Assembly (NCBI GenBank): GCA_964592815.1
Contig: CAZQGE010000061.1
Location: 1-7,180, forward strand
Length of the DNA: 7,180 bases
Reading direction: 5' to 3'
Source of the DNA: CAZQGE01 sp964592815
GTDB lineage: Bacteria > Bacillota > Clostridia > Christensenellales > CAG-917
The notes under the pieces are model-generated. The model was not told the DNA's origin and did not search any database. It was given only the letters and a program-made list of their open reading frames with translations. Both the position numbers and the translations under genes were made by a program. This document shows positions 4,353 through 7,180 of the stretch, piece after piece; position 1 is the first letter of the stretch; the number at the start of each line of letters is the position of its first letter.

Positions 4353-6437
4353 TTACTTTTTTGAATCTTTGCCAACTATTTTTTCTGCAATGCTCTTAGG
4401 AACAGTTTCATAGTGGTCAAATAACATTGTAAAAGTTGCTCTGCCTTGTGTCAAGCTACGCAAAGTTGTTGCATAACCGAACATTTCGGAAAGTGGAACG
4501 GTACTGTCGATGGCATGAACACCGTTTTTGGGTTCAATACCTTTAACTGAGCCACGTCTTGAGTTCAAGTTGCTAAGAACATCGCCCAAATATTCGTCTG
4601 GAACGTTGACTTCAACTTTCATAATTGGTTCAAGCAATGTTGGAGCTGCCTTTTCAGCTGCCGCCTTAAACGCCATAGAACCTGCAATCTTAAACGCCAT
4701 TTCCGAGCTATCAACTTCGTGAGTGCTACCATCAACCAAGCGAATCTTAAAGTCAACGACTTCGTAACCTGCAACAATACCGCCCAAGGCTGCTTCTTTG
4801 ATTCCTTCGCAAGCTGCGTTGGCATATTCCTTAGGAACTACACCACCAACAGTAGCGTTTTCAAATTCAAAACCTTTTTCTGGGTTTGGTTCAAGTTCGA
4901 TGACGACGTGACCATATTGTCCGTGACCACCTGTTTGACGAATGAACTTTCCTTCTGCTCTTGCGGGCTTGGTAACAGTTTCACGATAGCTAACTTGAGG
5001 TTGTCCAACGTTAGCTTCAACCTTAAATTCACGGAACATTCTATCAACAATGATATCCAAGTGCAATTCACCCATACCTGCGATGATAGTTTGTCCTGTT
5101 TCTTTGTCGGTGTAAGCCTTAAATGTTGGGTCTTCCTCAGCAAGTTTTTGAATTGCAATATTCATTCTTTCTTGACTTGCTTTTGATTTTGGTTCGATTG
5201 CGACCTTGATAACAGGGTCTGGAAACACCATATTTTCGAGGATAACTTGCCTACTTTTGTCAGAAAGTGTATCGCCAGTTGTGCTTCGTTTAAGTCCTAC
5301 AACAGCAACAATATCTCCTGCATAAGCCTCTTGCAAATCTTCTCTTTGGTCGGCGTTCATTCTTACAATACGTCCAATTCTTTCATTTTCGCCTTTAACG
5401 GTGTTGTAAACGTTTGTACCCGCTTGCAATGTACCTGAATAAATTCTGATAAATGAAAGACGTCCTACATATTCGTCAGTCAAAATTTTGAAAACCAAAG
5501 CGGAGAAAGGTTCGTCATCACTAGGATGTCTATCTTCTTCTTCATCGGTTTTTGGATTGACACCTTTAATACTTGGGATATCAATTGGGCTTGGCAAGTA
5601 ATCAACGACACCGTCAAGCATAAGTTGAACACCTTTGTTACGGTATGAACTTCCGCAGAATACGGGGGTAAGTTTCATCTCGAGAGTACCTTGTCTAAGA
5701 TATTTTTTAATCAAGTCGATTGAAATATCATCGGTATCTTCCATAATGAACTTTTCAAGTATATCTTCGTCGAAATCCGCAACAGCTTCAATAACGTTAA
5801 GTCTTGCTTGCGCTGCGACAGCTTTATAAGCATCAGGTATCTCACTTTCAATAATCGTGTGTCCTTTGTCTTCATCGCTGAAATGCAATGCTTTTTGATT
5901 TAACACATCGATAACGCCTTCAAAGTCACCCTCTTGTCCAATTGGCAATGCAAGAGGAATAGGATTGGCCTTCAAGCGTTCACGAATCATTTTTACAACG
6001 TTTTCAAAGTTTGCGCCGTTTATATCCATCTTGTTTATAAACGCAATTCTTGGAACTTTATAAGTGTCAGCTTGTCTCCATACGTTTTCAGATTGTGGCT
6101 CAACACCGCCTTTTGCGCAGAAAACAGCAACAGCACCGTCCAAAACTCTCAAACTTCTTTCAACTTCAACAGTAAAGTCAACGTGTCCGGGGGTATCAAT
6201 AATATTGATTTGATAACCTTTCCATTCAGCAGTTGTAGCTGCTGAAGTGATAGTAATACCTCTTTCACGCTCTTGTTCCATATAGTCCATCGTTGCGGAG
6301 CCATCGTGAGTTTCACCGAGCTTTCTATTTTTTCCCGTATAATAAAGGATACGCTCGGACGTAGTTGTTTTACCAGCATCAATGTGTGCCATTATGCCGA
6401 TATTCCTCACCTTATCAAGAGCAAATACACGTGCCAT
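4353..6437 (-). CDS. fusA: Translation elongation factor EF-G
   Basis: EF-G is the GTPase that drives tRNA-mRNA translocation and, with RRF, ribosome recycling. The 694-residue protein is full length and ordinary. G-domain motifs are AHIDAGKTT (17-25), RGITI (59-63), DTPGH (81-85) and NKMD (135-138). Domain III carries AGMGELHLDIIVDRM, domain IV carries RQTGGHGQYGHVVIELEP and GGVVPKEY, and domain V ends in PLSEMFGYATTLRSLTQGRATFTM. Regions where fusidic acid resistance mutations cluster (the EPKSKA and GELHLD segments) look wild type by eye. The start follows the rpsG stop by only three bases, and its ribosome binding site AGGTGG lies in the last codons of rpsG, indicating translational coupling. 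Proximity to rpsL, rpsG and tuf marks this as the canonical EF-G of the str operon, not a FusB- or TetM-like paralogue. Confidence 0.99.
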   Translation of the reverse strand: MARVFALDKVRNIGIMAHIDAGKTTTSERILYYTGKNRKLGETHDGSATMDYMEQERERGITITSAATTAEWKGYQINIIDTPGHVDFTVEVERSLRVLDGAVAVFCAKGGVEPQSENVWRQADTYKVPRIAFINKMDINGANFENVVKMIRERLKANPIPLALPIGQEGDFEGVIDVLNQKALHFSDEDKGHTIIESEIPDAYKAVAAQARLNVIEAVADFDEDILEKFIMEDTDDISIDLIKKYLRQGTLEMKLTPVFCGSSYRNKGVQLMLDGVVDYLPSPIDIPSIKGVNPKTDEEEDRHPSDDEPFSALVFKILTDEYVGRLSFIRIYSGTLQAGTNVYNTVKGENERIGRIVRMNADQREDLQEAYAGDIVAVVGLKRSTTGDTLSDKSRQVILENMVFPDPVIKVAIEPKSKASQERMNIAIQKLAEEDPTFKAYTDKETGQTIIAGMGELHLDIIVDRMFREFKVEANVGQPQVSYRETVTKPARAEGKFIRQTGGHGQYGHVVIELEPNPEKGFEFENATVGGVVPKEYANAACEGIKEAALGGIVAGYEVVDFKIRLVDGSTHEVDSSEMAFKIAGSMAFKAAAEKAAPTLLEPIMKVEVNVPDEYLGDVLSNLNSRRGSVKGIEPKNGVHAIDSTVPLSEMFGYATTLRSLTQGRATFTMLFDHYETVPKSIAEKIVGKDSKK

Positions 6438-6440
6438 AAA

Positions 6441-6911
6441 TTACCACCTATAATGTGCGAATGCTTTGTTGGCTTCTGCCATACGGTGCATTTCGTCTTT
6501 TTTCTTACAAGCTCCACCCGTCGCGTTAAAAGCGTCCATAAGCTCACCTGCAAGTCTGTCTTTCATAGTTTTTTCGCCTCTGTTTTTGGCATAAAGAACC
6601 ATCCAACGAATTGCAAGAGTTTGTCTTCTTTCGGGACGGATTTCCATTGGAACCTGATAGGTTGAACCGCCTACTCTTCTAGCTTTAACTTCGAGGAGTG
6701 GCATTATATTATCTAAAGCCTTGGTGAAAACATCTATTGGTTGTTGTCCCAGCTTTGTTGCTGCTATATCAAAAGCCTCATAGACAATAGATTCTGCAAT
6801 TCCCTTTTTTCCGTCAATCATAACTTGGTTGATGAGCTTAGTCACAACCTTGCTTCCGTAAATTGGGTCTGGCAAAACGTCTCTTTTTGGCACGCCGCTT
6901 CTTCTTGGCAT
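6441..6911 (-). CDS. rpsG: 30S ribosomal protein S7
   Basis: S7 is a primary 16S rRNA-binding protein that nucleates the 30S head and contacts the E-site tRNA; in E. coli it represses the str operon. The 156-residue protein is the standard length. It begins MPRRSGVPKRDVLPDP and contains the hallmark KARRVGGSTYQVPMEIRPERR (about 75-95) and RGEKTMKDRLAGELMDA, ending in the conserved MAEANKAFAHYRW. The start ATG has AAGGAGG five bases upstream. It lies 36 bases after rpsL, a gap with nothing beyond the ribosome binding site, and three bases before fusA. In E. coli S7 binds the S12-S7 intercistronic region; the short gap here shows no comparable large structure. Confidence 0.99.
   Translation of the reverse strand: MPRRSGVPKRDVLPDPIYGSKVVTKLINQVMIDGKKGIAESIVYEAFDIAATKLGQQPIDVFTKALDNIMPLLEVKARRVGGSTYQVPMEIRPERRQTLAIRWMVLYAKNRGEKTMKDRLAGELMDAFNATGGACKKKDEMHRMAEANKAFAHYRW
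6445..6450 (-). promoter_or_regulatory. Ribosome binding site of fusA inside the end of rpsG
   Basis: AGGTGG on the minus strand, contained in the penultimate Arg and final Trp codons of rpsG, seven bases before the fusA ATG. It is weaker than the AGGAGG sites of neighbouring genes, consistent with fusA translation being coupled to rpsG. Confidence 0.8.
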
Positions 6912-6947
6912 AGTAACCTCCTTAGGTAAATTTACATTCGAAAAAAA

Positions 6948-7180
6948 TTATTTCGGGCGTTTTGCGCCATACTTGGATCTTGCTTGCATACGTTTTGCAA
7001 CGCCTGCTGTATCAAGAGCACCACGAATGATATGGTAACGCACACCCGGCAAATCCTTGACACGTCCGCCTCTAATAAGAACTACGCTGTGTTCTTGAAG
7101 ATTGTGGCCGATACCAGGGATATATACAGTTCCTTCCATACCGTTAACCAAACGCACTCTTGCGATTTTACGAAGAGCTG
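6948..7180 (-). CDS. rpsL: 30S ribosomal protein S12, 5' end outside the window
   Basis: S12 lies at the decoding centre and controls fidelity. The visible 76 C-terminal residues begin ALRKIARVRLVNGMEG and include GHNLQEHSVVLIRGGRVKDLPGVRYH and the ending ARSKYGAKRPK. The second streptomycin-resistance region (RVKDLPG) has the sensitive-type Lys and Pro, and the Asp that RimO methylthiolates in some bacteria is present. The first such region (around Lys43) is outside the window. A GTG at 7157 is an internal valine codon, not a start, because the frame stays open with S12 sequence to the window edge. This is the first str operon gene in view; its promoter lies upstream, outside the window. Confidence 0.98.
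   Translation of the reverse strand, partial: ALRKIARVRLVNGMEGTVYIPGIGHNLQEHSVVLIRGGRVKDLPGVRYHIIRGALDTAGVAKRMQARSKYGAKRPK

Noticed and set aside
4332..4360. Hairpin at the end of fusA (AAAAGUA with UACUUUU)
   Set aside because: Seven A/U-rich pairs with a 15-base loop and no U-tract after the stem; too weak to call a terminator in such A/T-rich sequence.
4719..5186. Plus-strand open frame of 155 codons opposite fusA, and similar frames opposite secE, tuf and rpsG
   Set aside because: These are antisense shadows of highly conserved genes, cysteine- and phenylalanine-rich by complementarity, with no ribosome binding site or recognisable family.

Overview
This window is a housekeeping translation and transcription locus from a low-GC bacterium. 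The most likely source is a member of the Bacillota, probably Clostridia. The basis is the A/T-rich base composition, strong AGGAGG-type ribosome binding sites on almost every gene, a rpmG-secE-nusG-rplK-rplA order, a zinc-type L33, a 694-residue EF-G, and a Firmicutes-like L10 leader attenuator before rplJ. Every gene lies on the minus strand, so the biological order runs from high to low coordinates. I see no mobile element, CRISPR array, tRNA, rRNA or defence gene.

In order of transcription: rpsL (S12, 5' end outside the window), rpsG (S7), fusA (EF-G), tuf (EF-Tu), rpmG (L33, 54 residues), secE, nusG, rplK (L11), rplA (L1), then a break and rplJ (L10, 3' end outside the window). The first four genes are the classic str operon and the next five form the secE-nusG-L11-L1 cluster. 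Spacings are mostly 3 to 40 bases. The exceptions are the fusA-tuf gap (72), the tuf-rpmG gap (91), the nusG-rplK gap (94) and the rplA-rplJ gap (270). Each of these holds a recognisable or candidate RNA or promoter element.

Regulation is the richest part. After rplA there is a clear intrinsic terminator, then a near-consensus promoter (TTGACA, 17 bases, TATTAT). An L10-type leader follows, ending in its own intrinsic terminator just before the rplJ ribosome binding site; a competing antiterminator pairing can be drawn by hand. Upstream of rplK is a two-part hairpin with an asymmetric internal loop that looks like the L1 target used for autoregulation of L11-L1. Between tuf and rpmG there is a perfect 10-bp GC-rich hairpin without a U-tract. 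Between fusA and tuf there is a candidate internal promoter.

The main oddity is the gene order. The str block runs through tuf directly into rpmG-secE-nusG, whereas in most bacteria str lies downstream of rpoBC and is followed by the S10 operon. Recombination between two tuf copies would explain it simply. Smaller oddities are substitutions in the normally near-invariant proline helix of L11 and a long lysine/alanine-rich tail on SecE. I found no evidence for an undescribed system; the findings are regulatory and evolutionary details of a conserved locus.
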